From the NCBI RefSeq assembly GCF_000621965.1, contig NZ_JHWX01000013.1, positions 29,520-93,519 on the forward strand: a stretch of 64,000 nucleotides of DNA, given 5' to 3'. Under the pieces are notes generated by a model. The model saw only the letters and a program-made list of their open reading frames with translations, searched no databases and was not told the DNA's origin. This document shows positions 8,533 through 18,287 of the stretch, piece by piece. The stretch's first letter is position 1; every line of letters starts with the position of its first letter. The position numbers and the translations under genes are program-made. The DNA comes from Methanobrevibacter wolinii SH (lineage in GTDB: Archaea; Methanobacteriota; Methanobacteria; Methanobacteriales; Methanobacteriaceae).

Positions 8533-9336
8533 ATGACAGATAATAATTCTTATAATAATGATTTTAACTTAGCAAACAATTTATTTGAAAATAAACAATA
8601 TGATAAGGCTATAAATATTTATTATAATTTATTAATTAATGATTATAATAAAATAAAAGTTATCCCTTATATTGTTAATTCATATATTGCTTTAGATGAT
8701 TTTGATTCTTGTATTGAAATTTTTAATAAATATTTATCTGATTCAAATCTTAATGAGAATACAATAATTTTAAATAACTGTTTAGATTTACTTAAAAATT
8801 TAGATATTGATGATTATCAGTTTAATTTAAATTCTGCTAAAATTTTTATTCAATTTAAAAAATTGGATAATGCAATGATTTGCCTTAATAATATTTTAGA
8901 AAAGTATCCTAATGATACTATTAGTTCTAAATTAAAAGCTATTTTATTATATGATCAAAATAAGTTTGATGAATCTTTAAATATATTAAATAATATTTTA
9001 AATAATAATCCTAATGATTATCTTGCTCTTCAATATAAAGGATATATTCTTTTAAATAATGGAAATGTAAATGAAGGTATTGATGTTTTTAAAAAAGTTT
9101 TATCTATATATAATAAAGATTATAATATTTGGAGACAAGTTTATTTCGCATATGCATATACTGGAGATTTAAAAAAATCATTAGAAGTAAATAAGAAATC
9201 ATTAAAGATTTTTCCAGATAATTATATTTTATGGTATGATAGATTTCAATTATTTGAAAGTATTAATGATTATTTATCTGCTTATGATGCTTTAGAAAAA
9301 GTTAAAAAATTAAAACCTGAATTTTTTAATGATTAA
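8533..9336 (+). CDS. TPR paralog 2
   Basis: A 267-residue protein made almost entirely of TPR helices. It starts with the family N-terminus (FNLANNLFENKQYDKAINIYYNLL, VIPYIVNSYIALDDF). It ends in the array's characteristic module, IWRQVYFAYAYTGDLKKSLE followed by a KIFPDN...LWYDR stretch. ATG at 8533 is preferred because it aligns with the starts of the paralogs and GTGAT lies upstream; GTG at 8518 and ATG at 8521 are alternatives. It lacks the acidic tail and the TLDxFF end. Probably a cytoplasmic scaffold or adaptor; function unknown. Confidence 0.8.
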   Translation: MTDNNSYNNDFNLANNLFENKQYDKAINIYYNLLINDYNKIKVIPYIVNSYIALDDFDSCIEIFNKYLSDSNLNENTIILNNCLDLLKNLDIDDYQFNLNSAKIFIQFKKLDNAMICLNNILEKYPNDTISSKLKAILLYDQNKFDESLNILNNILNNNPNDYLALQYKGYILLNNGNVNEGIDVFKKVLSIYNKDYNIWRQVYFAYAYTGDLKKSLEVNKKSLKIFPDNYILWYDRFQLFESINDYLSAYDALEKVKKLKPEFFND

Positions 9337-9773
9337 TTTGGATTTTTTCTTGAATATTTTAGATTTTTTCTCTTAAATATTTATATTATATTTAATAGTT
9401 AACTTTATGAGTTTTTTATGGGAATTTTGCTTGTATTATATTTTAGATTAGTATGAAGAACTATTACAATATAAGGCCACTGCATAACTCATTTTGCTTG
9501 TATTATATTATAGATTAGTAGTTAATTTTGTGAGTTTTTTATGGGAATTTAAGTGTATTATATTATTAATAAATAGTATATGAAATTTAAATGTATTACA
9601 TCTAATTAAATAAGTAATATTCTGAATCATTTATAAAAATTTAATTATTAGTTTTAATAAATATTTAATTAATTGAAATATTCTAAGAGGATATTATTAT
9701 AAAGTATTCGTTTTATTAAATCTTAAATAGTTTAATATTTTTTTATTTATTAACTTAATCATGGAATTTTTTT
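9337..9773. repeat. Intergenic region with interleaved direct repeats
   Basis: TTTTGCTTGTATTATATT occurs at about 9425 and 9493, and the block AGTTAACTTTATGAGTTTTT at 9397 recurs as a near-copy at about 9520. A slightly GC-richer island (AAGGCCACTGCATAACTC, about 9472-9490) lies between them. No gene, tRNA or clear hairpin was seen. Confidence 0.5.
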
Positions 9774-11669
9774 ATGTCAAGTTTTGATAAGGATTTTGAA
9801 AAAGCAAATATATTATATAATAATGAAGAATATGATGCAGCTTTGGAAATTTATAATAACTTATATCATAATAATTTTGATGAATCAAAAATATTACCAC
9901 GTATGATCTATTCATATCTTTCTAAAGGTGATTTTAATGAGCTTGTAAAATATTTTGAAAGATTTACTGAATTACAACTTGATGATGAAGAAATTGATAA
10001 ATTTTTAAATACTTCTTTTAAAATATTTGATTCATTAGGTTTAACTGATTTTAGTTTATATATTAATAAAGCACAATTTTTAATTAAATTTGAAAGATTT
10101 GACGAATCATTAATCTATTTAAATAAATCATTAAAATTAAGACCTAAAGATATTCTAGCTTTAAATTTAAAAGCTTTTGTTTTATATAATATTTGTGATT
10201 ATGAGAATTCTCTTAAATTTTTTAATAAAACAATTAGATTAGATAATTTAAATTATGATGCATGGAAATTTAAAGCTCAAATATTATATGTGTTAAATGA
10301 AGATGAAAAATCAATGAAAGCATTCCAGAAAACTCTTTCAATTGATAATTCTGATTTACTTATTTGGAGAGAATTTATTTCTTCATGTATATTTTCAGGA
10401 CATCTTAAAAAAGCAGTAACTGAGGTTAATAAAGCATTAAAATTATTCCCATCAAATTTAGATTTACTTCTTGATAAATTTGATTTATACATGTTTAAGG
10501 ATAATTCCAAACAAGCAAAAAGGGTTGCAGATGAAATTGCAGAAAAATATCCTGATATTGTTGATGATTACTTAAATAAGAAAAACGATTTATTAAATGA
10601 TGATTTAATTAGTTTTATTGTTGAAGATAAACCTTATCATAATAATGATTATATTCTTGAAAATGATTTTATTGATGATAAAAAAGTGGATGAAGAAGAT
10701 TTTGATGAAGAAGATTTTGAGAAATTCTTCCTTAATCTATTTGAAAATGCATCAATATTTACAGGTAAAAAAAATAAACTTAATTTTAATTTAAATGATA
10801 TATTAAATCTATTTTTATTTACAGATTCAGATGTTAATACTTATAAAAAAGATTTATTATTAAATAAACTTTCTGTTAAAGATAATTTTAAATTAGTAAA
10901 TAAGAATGGTAAGGATATTGAAGATTATGTATTATTTTATGAAACTAATTTAAGGAATTTAGAAAATAAAGCATTAAATGATGAAAGTTTATATGATGAG
11001 TATAAAGATGAATTTCTTTTTAAAACAATCTTTGATAGTTATAATAAAAAGTATGGAAATGATGTAGTAACTAATATTATACTTAAAGCTAATTTATTAT
11101 TTACTTATAAGAAATATATTAATGTATTTGGATATTTAACTGAAGCTGATAAATTATTACCTAAAAATATTAATGTCTTACTTTTAAAATCAGGGGATTT
11201 ATTATTTTTAGAAGAATATGAAGATGCTTTAAAGTATGCAAATATGGCTTTAGTACTTGATAAATTTAATTTCATAGGATGGGTATTTAAAGCATATTCT
11301 CATCTTTATTTAAAAGATATTTTTAATACATTACAATCATTTAATGTAGCATTAACTCTCAATAAGATGGATAAAAATCTTTGGAGATTATATGAATTAA
11401 CTTTAATGTCAATAGGTAGTTATAATTTAGGATTAAATATTAATAAACAAGCTTTAACTATATTTCCAGATGATACTGATTTTTGGAGTGATAGATTGTT
11501 TATGCTTTCTGAAATTAAAGATACTGAATCTGAAGATTATATAAAATCATTAGAATATGGTAAAAATTCAAAATTTTTTAATGAGGATATTATTTTAGAA
11601 GATTATATTGATATGGATTATTTAGTTAATCTTATTGATTCATTATTCATTAAATTTGAGGTTTTATAA
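9774..11669 (+). CDS. TPR paralog 3, a double-length member
   Basis: 631 residues containing two TPR domains separated by an acidic linker at about 290-320. The hallmark module occurs twice, as LIWREFISSCIFSGHLKKAV with KLFPSN...LLLDKF near 200-245 and as LWRLYELTLMSIGSYNLGL with TIFPDDTDFWSDR near 540-580. This suggests an internal duplication or fusion of two paralogs. The N-terminus FEKANILYNNEEYDAALEIY matches the other members. The ribosome binding site is weak (GGA). No signal peptide or membrane segment is seen. Function unknown. Confidence 0.82.
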   Translation: MSSFDKDFEKANILYNNEEYDAALEIYNNLYHNNFDESKILPRMIYSYLSKGDFNELVKYFERFTELQLDDEEIDKFLNTSFKIFDSLGLTDFSLYINKAQFLIKFERFDESLIYLNKSLKLRPKDILALNLKAFVLYNICDYENSLKFFNKTIRLDNLNYDAWKFKAQILYVLNEDEKSMKAFQKTLSIDNSDLLIWREFISSCIFSGHLKKAVTEVNKALKLFPSNLDLLLDKFDLYMFKDNSKQAKRVADEIAEKYPDIVDDYLNKKNDLLNDDLISFIVEDKPYHNNDYILENDFIDDKKVDEEDFDEEDFEKFFLNLFENASIFTGKKNKLNFNLNDILNLFLFTDSDVNTYKKDLLLNKLSVKDNFKLVNKNGKDIEDYVLFYETNLRNLENKALNDESLYDEYKDEFLFKTIFDSYNKKYGNDVVTNIILKANLLFTYKKYINVFGYLTEADKLLPKNINVLLLKSGDLLFLEEYEDALKYANMALVLDKFNFIGWVFKAYSHLYLKDIFNTLQSFNVALTLNKMDKNLWRLYELTLMSIGSYNLGLNINKQALTIFPDDTDFWSDRLFMLSEIKDTESEDYIKSLEYGKNSKFFNEDIILEDYIDMDYLVNLIDSLFIKFEVL

Positions 11670-12159
11670 TAATTAATTTTTAATTATTTTTTTTATATGT
11701 AAAATTTATTATTATAGATTTTACTTTAATTTTTTAGTTGAAAAACTATTTATAAAAATTTAAAGAATATTAATACTCTAAATTAACTTTAAATAGTTAA
11801 TTCTAGGAATTATAAATATTTCAACATTTTTTTATTTTTAATTCTTTTTAGGTTTTTTTTGCTGTTTGTTTTTTATTTTTTTAGTTGTTTGTTGGTTTTT
11901 TGCAGTTTGTTTTTTATCTAAGTGTATGATTTTTTTTAATGTTTTGTTTTTTTATTTTGTTTAGGTGTAAGTTTTTTATTTTTAACTAATTTTCTAATTT
12001 TATTTAATTATTGCTATTTTAATTAAGTATAAAACTTATTAAGTAATTTAATAATTTTTCTAATTAGAATTTTTATTTAAGAATAAACTATTAAGTATTT
12101 ATTTAATTAATTATAAAAATTAAAAATTATACTTTCAATAAGTTAAGGGTAAGAATATT
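11670..12159. repeat. Intergenic region with dispersed element copy and T/G-rich repeats
   Basis: 11737-11825 is a diverged copy of the GTTGAAA...ATTTCAAC element. From about 11840 to 11970 there are short T/G-rich repeats (GCTGTTTGTTTTTTAT near 11869 and GCAGTTTGTTTTTTAT near 11907). The remainder is AT-rich upstream sequence with no gene. Confidence 0.5.
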
Positions 12160-13376
12160 ATGGCAGAATTTAAAGAAGATTTAGAAAAAGCTTTTAAATA
12201 TTTTTCTGATTGTAATTTTTCAAAGGCATTAAATATTTATTTAAGATTATATAATAAGGATTCTAATAATTTAACAATTATAAATAATATTGTATCAACT
12301 TATATAAAATTAGGAGATTATAATCAAGCAATTAAATTTGCAGATATTTATATTGATTTAAATGATAAAAATGTTAATGTTTTATTTTCTAAAGTTATTG
12401 GATTAATAAATCTTAAAAGATATGAAGAAGCATTAACTGTAATTGATAGGCTTATAAAATTAAATCCAAAAGATCTAAAAGGATATGTGTTAAATATAAA
12501 ATTTTAAATATCTTAAATAAAGATGATGAAAAAACTAAATTATTTAGAAATCTTAAAAATTATGATTCACGTACTTTTGCTCGTTTAATTATTTCACTTG
12601 GATTTTTAAAAGAGCAAGGTGATGATATTACATTAAAAGATTTTGATAATATGGCAGAAGCTAAAATTAAAACAAAATCTAAAGAGATAGTTGAAGATTT
12701 TTCATTTTTATATGAAGATATTGTAAATCCCTTTGTAGAATATAGGCAGAATCTATTTAAATCTTTACTTGGTAATCTTGTAGGGGAAAATAAAGATCTA
12801 TTAAAATTATTTTCATTTATTGATGAAGGAAATTATGAAACTGCACTTAGTTATGTAGATGATTTACTTAATAAAGATTTAAATAACTTAGATTCAATTG
12901 ATGATGAAAATCTTCTTGATTTAGATTCTGATTTAGATAATCAAAATATCTCTATGACTGTTGAAGAAGAAGTAAAAATAAGTATTAATAAAGATTTAAT
13001 TACTGATGATAATAAAAATTTATTAATATTTAAATCTGTAATTTTATTTAATTTAAATGATGAAAAAGATGCACTTGATTTAATTAATAATTTACTAGAT
13101 ATTGATAGGAAATCATTTGAAATATGGTCAATAAGAGCAATTATACAATCTAGTTTAGGTAATTATAATAATGCATCAAGATCATTTAAGAAAGCATTAA
13201 AGATTGATGATGGAAACACTGATTTATGGATCTTATATGTTTACTCATTATTATTAAATGGTAATCTTGATAAAGCATTAAAAGAAAATGAAAATGCTTT
13301 AGAAGCAGTACCAGATAATGAAGAATTTAATGATAATTTAAATAATATATTAAATAATTATGAAATGAATAATTAA
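12160..13376 (+). pseudogene. TPR paralog 4, interrupted by a one-base frameshift
   Basis: Two reading frames make one family member. 12160-12507 encodes the family N-terminus (FKEDLEKAFKYFSDCNFSKALNIY) and stops after VLNIKF. From about 12504 the continuation is in the -1 frame (LNILNKDDEKTKLF...) and runs without interruption to 13376, ending with LWILYVYSLLLNGNLDKALK and AVPDNEE. Adding one T to the run TTTT at 12502-12505 restores a continuous protein of about 405 residues. The site does not fit a standard slippery heptamer, so a deletion or a sequencing error is likelier than programmed frameshifting. A truncated restart at 12651 is possible. Confidence 0.75.
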
Positions 13377-13673
13377 TTTGTATTTTTCATAATAATTATA
13401 ATATTTAACTTTTTAATTTTAATTAGATTTAATTAAGTTAAATTTTTAAATATAATAGGATTTCTTGAATTTTTTAAATTTAGGATATGATCTATTTTAA
13501 ACTTAAATATAAATGTTTTTACATGAATTTTAATTAAAATGTATTTTTAATTATATCATTTTAATATTTTATTTTATTAGTATATTTTTAATAAAACTCT
13601 TAAGTTTATTAATTTTATTGACTAATATAATATTAATATAATTTTTTACATATACTTAAAAAAGGGTATTTTT
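13377..13673. other. AT-rich spacer before TPR paralog 5
   Basis: No gene or clear repeat is seen; AAAGGG lies just before the ATG at 13674 as a weak ribosome binding site. Confidence 0.4.
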
Positions 13674-14846
13674 ATGGAAAATTTTAAAGAAACTTATACT
13701 CATGCAAATCTTTTATACAATATAGGAAAAGTGGACAAGGCTTTGAATTTATATATTAAACTTTTTAATGAAGATTCAACTAGGGTAGATATTCTTAAAA
13801 AAATTTTATGGATTACTTTTGATAAGCATGATTTTGATAATGCAGATAAATATATTGATTTATATTTAGATAAATATCCTCATGATTTAGATGTTCTTTC
13901 TGCTAAAGTATGTGTATTATTTAATAATAAAAATTTTCATGAAGCATTAACAATATGTAATAAAATGATTGAAATAGATAGTAATTCAACTATTGCATAT
14001 TCATTTAAATTATCTATTCTTGAGGTTCTTAAAAGAAATACTGAAAGAATGGAAATTATAGATTTTCTTAAAAAAGATAAACCTGAAATATATAAAGAAA
14101 TCAATTATTCTGATGATAATTTAAATAAAGAAACATCTGTAGATGAATTATATAAAGAACTTGAAAATCAAAAAGCTTCTTCACGTTTTAGAAATTTCTT
14201 TGATGATGTATATTATAAATTAACTAATGATATGGATGATTTAACATTATATGATTACTTAATTTATGATAATAAAGAAGATAATAATAAAGAATTTAAT
14301 ACTTTATTTTCAAAAGCTAAAGAATATTTTGATAATGAAGATTATTCTAAATCATTAGATTATATTAAATGGAGTCTTGAATTTTACCCAAATAATATAG
14401 AAGCCTTAATATTTAAATCAATAGTTCTTCTTAAAACATATCAATATGAACAAGTATTAAATACTGTTGATTTGATATTAGAACTTGATAAAAAAAATAT
14501 TCCTGCATTAACTATTAAAGGTCTTGTAAATATTGATCTTGAAAAATATGATGAAGCAGAGATTTCTTTTAAAACTGCTTTAGATTTAGATTTAGATAAT
14601 GTAAATCTTTGGAGAACTTATTATATGTCTCTTGCATTAAATAAAAAAATCATCAAGGCTTTTGAACTTAATAATGATGCCATATCAAGATTTCCTAAAA
14701 ATAAAGAATTATATAAAGATAGAAAACATTTTATTGATGAATATGATTTAGATGGTGGTAAAAAACCAATTAATCACATTAAAAATGAAGATTATAAAGT
14801 TGTAGAAAATACTGTTAATTCTACTTTAGATGATTTCTTTAGGTAG
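13674..14846 (+). CDS. TPR paralog 5 with PIP-like C-terminus
   Basis: 390 residues. The N-terminal TPR block (HANLLYNIGKVDKALNLYIKLF) is followed by a charged linker at about 150-210. A second TPR block from about 205 ends in LWRTYYMSLALNKKIIKAFE and SRFPKNKELYKDR. The last residues are NSTLDDFFR, the clearest TLDxFF tail of the array; SxLDDFF at a C-terminus resembles the PCNA-binding PIP box, although the usual Gln is absent. No membrane or export signal. Function unknown. Confidence 0.82.
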   Translation: MENFKETYTHANLLYNIGKVDKALNLYIKLFNEDSTRVDILKKILWITFDKHDFDNADKYIDLYLDKYPHDLDVLSAKVCVLFNNKNFHEALTICNKMIEIDSNSTIAYSFKLSILEVLKRNTERMEIIDFLKKDKPEIYKEINYSDDNLNKETSVDELYKELENQKASSRFRNFFDDVYYKLTNDMDDLTLYDYLIYDNKEDNNKEFNTLFSKAKEYFDNEDYSKSLDYIKWSLEFYPNNIEALIFKSIVLLKTYQYEQVLNTVDLILELDKKNIPALTIKGLVNIDLEKYDEAEISFKTALDLDLDNVNLWRTYYMSLALNKKIIKAFELNNDAISRFPKNKELYKDRKHFIDEYDLDGGKKPINHIKNEDYKVVENTVNSTLDDFFR

Positions 14847-15024
14847 TTCTTTTAATATTACTTATTTTTTAATTTTTTAGCTATTTCTTAGATATTATAT
14901 ATTTTAATACTATTTTGTTTTTTTATTTTAATTTTAAGTATTTTTTAGTAAATATTTTATATAATAAATATTAAAATTATTTATATATTATAGTAATTTT
15001 AAAATAATTTGGAGTTTTATATTT

Positions 15025-16194
15025 ATGTCTAATTTAGATAATATTTTTAATAAAGTATCTTCAAAAAAATCTAAAAAAGAGGATACTCAATTGACTTTTG
15101 ATACTAATTTAGATGCTAATTCTCCTGTTGATGGTATAGATTCTGGTTTTGGTGAGGATGTTAATTCTCCTGTTGATGGTATAGATTCTGGTTTTGGTGA
15201 GGATGTTAATTCTCCTGTTGATGGTATGGATTCTGATGTTAATTCTTCAAATTATAATAATTCTATAAATTCTTGTTCTAATAATTCTATTAATGAAGAT
15301 TTTATAATTGATTCTACTGAATCTGAATTTAATTTAAAAGATATTAAACTTAAAAACAAAATAAATAATATTTTCGCTGAATTAAACAATGAAATTGATG
15401 ATAATTTTGAGTTAAATATTGAAAAAGCAAAAGTACTTGCAGATATTGAAGAGTATAATGAAGCTATTAAATTTTTAGATTTAGCATTAGATATTAAGGA
15501 AGATATTAAAGTATTATATATTAAAGCAAAATATTTACATGAATTAAAGGATGATAAAGAATCTTTATTGATAATTAATAAAATCCTTGAATTAGATAAT
15601 AATTGTTTTGATGCATTAAAATTAAAAGTAATTATATTATGTAATCTTAAAGAATATGGTTTAGCAGATTCTACATTTAATAAAGCAATTTCTGTTAATC
15701 CTGAAGATTATGAAATTTGGCAACAATATGCAGATATATTTGATTCATTAAATAATCAGGAAAAAGCATTGAAAATTAATGATTTAGCTCTTAAACGATT
15801 TCCTAATGAATTAGATTTATTATATGATAGACGTTATTATTTAATTAATGGAGGATATGATGAATCCATTATTGATAAATTAAACACTAATATAAATAAT
15901 CTTGAATCTACTGCAGAAGATCCTAATTATTCTTCTGGTGTAATTAATATAGAAGAAGCAGAATTAGAATTAGAACCTGAAAATAAGGTGGGTTCTAAAG
16001 GATATGAAGATAATGATAGTGAAGTTTCTGATGATAATGATATATATGACTTAGATTTGGAAAATAAACATTATGATGATGAAGAAAATACTGTTGATTT
16101 AGATTATGATAAAGACTTTGAGGCTATTGAAGAAGATGAATTTAAAAAGAAACCTAATAAAACAAAAGAATTAACATTAGATAACTTTTTCTAA
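15025..16194 (+). CDS. TPR paralog 6 with N-terminal tandem repeats and PIP-like C-terminus
   Basis: 389 residues. Instead of the family N-terminal TPR block it starts with a Lys/Ser-rich stretch and three copies of a 15-residue unit NSPVDGIDSGFGEDV (residues about 32-75, from a 45-bp DNA repeat at about 15118-15240). A TPR domain at about 125-290 ends in the module IWQQYADIFDSLNNQEKALK and KRFPNEL. A long acidic tail then ends TLDNFF at the very C-terminus. The near-identity of the DNA repeat points to recent expansion. Function unknown. Confidence 0.8.
   Translation: MSNLDNIFNKVSSKKSKKEDTQLTFDTNLDANSPVDGIDSGFGEDVNSPVDGIDSGFGEDVNSPVDGMDSDVNSSNYNNSINSCSNNSINEDFIIDSTESEFNLKDIKLKNKINNIFAELNNEIDDNFELNIEKAKVLADIEEYNEAIKFLDLALDIKEDIKVLYIKAKYLHELKDDKESLLIINKILELDNNCFDALKLKVIILCNLKEYGLADSTFNKAISVNPEDYEIWQQYADIFDSLNNQEKALKINDLALKRFPNELDLLYDRRYYLINGGYDESIIDKLNTNINNLESTAEDPNYSSGVINIEEAELELEPENKVGSKGYEDNDSEVSDDNDIYDLDLENKHYDDEENTVDLDYDKDFEAIEEDEFKKKPNKTKELTLDNFF
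15118..15240 (+). repeat. 45-bp in-frame tandem repeat inside TPR paralog 6
   Basis: Two complete nearly identical copies and a partial third of a unit starting AATTCTCCTGTTGATGGTAT. Codons here (GAG, GGT, GTT) are GC-richer than the flanking coding sequence. Confidence 0.8.
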
Positions 16195-16811
16195 TAATTC
16201 AATATTTTATATTCTAAATTATTGCTTTTTTTTATTGTTTTAATTATATTGTATTTTTCTTAATTTTTTTAGTAGATTTTTATTTAAATTACTTGTTGAA
16301 TTTTTTTTATTTTCTTTCATGTTTTTTAGAATTTTTATTAAGTTGCTTTTTGAAAACTATTATAAAAATTGAATCTGTTGAAATCTTATTTTTTATAAAA
16401 ATTTAAACAGTATTTAATGTATGAAAATCAATTTTAAGAAAGTTTATTCTAAAAATTTTAAGGATTTCCACAATGCCTAAAAATTTAAATAACAATTTAA
16501 AATCAAATTTATGAAAGTTAATTTTAAAAATAATAGAATTTCAACAAAGCTTTAAATATAAAATAATTATTTATTTAAATTTATTTAATTAAACATAAAA
16601 TATTCATTGTTCTTTTTTTTAAATTATTTACTTTTATTATAATTTTTAGTCATGAATAATATCAATAAGTTTATTTATATGAAATATTAATATTAAATAA
16701 AGTTTTATTTATGTAAAAATTTTTAAATTTATATAAGATATTAAAATTTTTAATTATCATTAAAATAAAAATTAATTTTATAATTATATTGATTAAATGT
16801 GAGGAAGTTAA
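16195..16811. other. Intergenic region with dispersed element copy
   Basis: 16377-16471 is a copy of the dispersed element (start GTTGAAATC, end GGATTTCCAC) and a second end-like GAATTTCAAC occurs at 16536-16545, as if two elements were nested. The rest is AT-rich; the last 30 bases carry the GAGGAAG ribosome binding site of the next gene. Confidence 0.5.
16377..16545. repeat. Dispersed intergenic element, copy 3 (compound)
   Basis: The interior shares TTTTTTATAAAAATTTAAAC and AAAATCAATTTTAAGAA with the copies at 1622 and 45994. The first right end is altered to GATTTCCAC and a second right end lies 74 bp further on. Confidence 0.6.
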
Positions 16812-18287
16812 ATGGTTGATTTTGAAGAAAAATTTAAAGAAGCAAATTCTCATTATGAAAATCATGAATTAGATGAAGCTTTAGAACTATATGAAGAATT
16901 ATTTGATAATGATTATAAAAAAGATGAAATTATTCCTGCAATGATTGACTTATATCTTGCAAAAGATGATTTTACTAAAGCAGATAAATATGTTGATCTT
17001 ATGATTGAAAAAGATCCTAATGATTTAAGTGCATTAAGTATTAAATCATTTATTTTAACAAGTTCTAATAAGTTAGATGAAGCTTTAGATTATGCTGAAA
17101 AAATTATTGATATTGATCCTAATGTTGAGGAAGGTTATCTTCTTAAAATTTCTATTTTACATCTTCAACATAAACAAGATGAAATTGAAGAATTTGTTGA
17201 TGATTTATTTGAAAATAATCCAGAAGTATTAGATGGTATTGAAGATTTAACTGGTTTAAAAGGTGAAGATTTAAAAACAGGTATTGTTCCTGAATTTGAT
17301 GAAGATGCAGATGTTTGTGGACCAGATTGTGATCATGATCATGATAATCATAATGATTTAGATGAATTAAGTGATGAACAAATTGATGAATTATTAAAAG
17401 ATTTATATAAACAAATTGATGAAGAAGTTGAAACAGAAGTTGAAAGATATTTATATAAAGCAAATGGTGCATTAAGATTCCAAAAATTTGATGAAGCTTT
17501 AGATTTAATTGATGAGGTATTAAAAATTGAGAATGATAATTTAGATGCATTATTATTAAAATCTACAATATTATTTAATCAAGCTAAATATGATGAAGCA
17601 TTAAATACTATTAATTCTGTAATTAAAAATTATCCTGATAATGTAGATGCAATAACATTTAAAGGATTTATATATCTTAATTTAGCTGATTTTAAAAATG
17701 CTGAATTAACATTTAAAGATGCACTTGATTTAAATGATGATGATTCTGATTTATGGAGACAATATTCATTTGCAGTTGCATCTTCTGGAGATATTAATCG
17801 TGCAATAGGTATAAATCAAAAATCTCTTAAAAAGTTCCCAGAAAATTCTAATTTATGGTTTGATAGATACATGTTTTTAACACAAGTTGATTCATTAAAT
17901 AAAGCAAATGATGCTTTAGAAAAATGTAGAGAATTAAATCCTAATCAATTAGATTATGAAGGTAATCCTGTATTTAATGATGTTGATTCTAAAAAAGACA
18001 GTATTGGGGAATCTACTGATTTAGAAAGTGATGAATTATCTAGAGAAGATGAAGATGTCACTGAACTTGATTTTAATGACTTAAATCCAGAAGATATTGA
18101 GTTATCTCCTGAAGAAGAAAGATTATTTAATTTATTATCTAAAGAAGGTTATGATTCTCAATCTGCAACTGAATTGGTTTTAGGTTCTTATCAAGAAGCA
18201 TTAGCTGCTCATCCAGAACTTAAAGATGATGAAAAATTATTTAAAATAGTTGTAGATTTAGTTGAGGAGAAGATTAATAATAATTAA
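16812..18287 (+). CDS. TPR paralog 7 with a Cys/His cluster
   Basis: 491 residues. The N-terminal TPR block spans 1-145 (FKEANSHYENHELDEALELYEELF). A linker contains C169-x3-C173 followed by HDHDNH (His 175, 177, 180), a likely metal-binding stretch. A second TPR block at about 205-400 ends with LWRQYSFAVASSGDINRAIG and KKFPEN...LWFDR. A helical acidic C-terminal region (PEEERLFNLLSKEGYDSQSA) closes the protein. GAGGAAG precedes the ATG. Codon use is the most A-rich and regular of the array, as in well-expressed genes. No TLDxFF tail. Function unknown. Confidence 0.84.
   Translation: MVDFEEKFKEANSHYENHELDEALELYEELFDNDYKKDEIIPAMIDLYLAKDDFTKADKYVDLMIEKDPNDLSALSIKSFILTSSNKLDEALDYAEKIIDIDPNVEEGYLLKISILHLQHKQDEIEEFVDDLFENNPEVLDGIEDLTGLKGEDLKTGIVPEFDEDADVCGPDCDHDHDNHNDLDELSDEQIDELLKDLYKQIDEEVETEVERYLYKANGALRFQKFDEALDLIDEVLKIENDNLDALLLKSTILFNQAKYDEALNTINSVIKNYPDNVDAITFKGFIYLNLADFKNAELTFKDALDLNDDDSDLWRQYSFAVASSGDINRAIGINQKSLKKFPENSNLWFDRYMFLTQVDSLNKANDALEKCRELNPNQLDYEGNPVFNDVDSKKDSIGESTDLESDELSREDEDVTELDFNDLNPEDIELSPEEERLFNLLSKEGYDSQSATELVLGSYQEALAAHPELKDDEKLFKIVVDLVEEKINNN

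Noticed and set aside
12495..12510. Programmed -1 frameshift site in the TPR gene
   Set aside because: The sequence ATA AAA TTT TAA does not allow good re-pairing of the A-site tRNA in the -1 frame, and no downstream stimulatory stem was evident; a deletion or read error is simpler.
17152..17550. Minus-strand frame of 132 residues rich in His/Leu
   Set aside because: Antisense to the clearly coding seventh TPR gene and a mirror of its Asp/Asn-rich codons.
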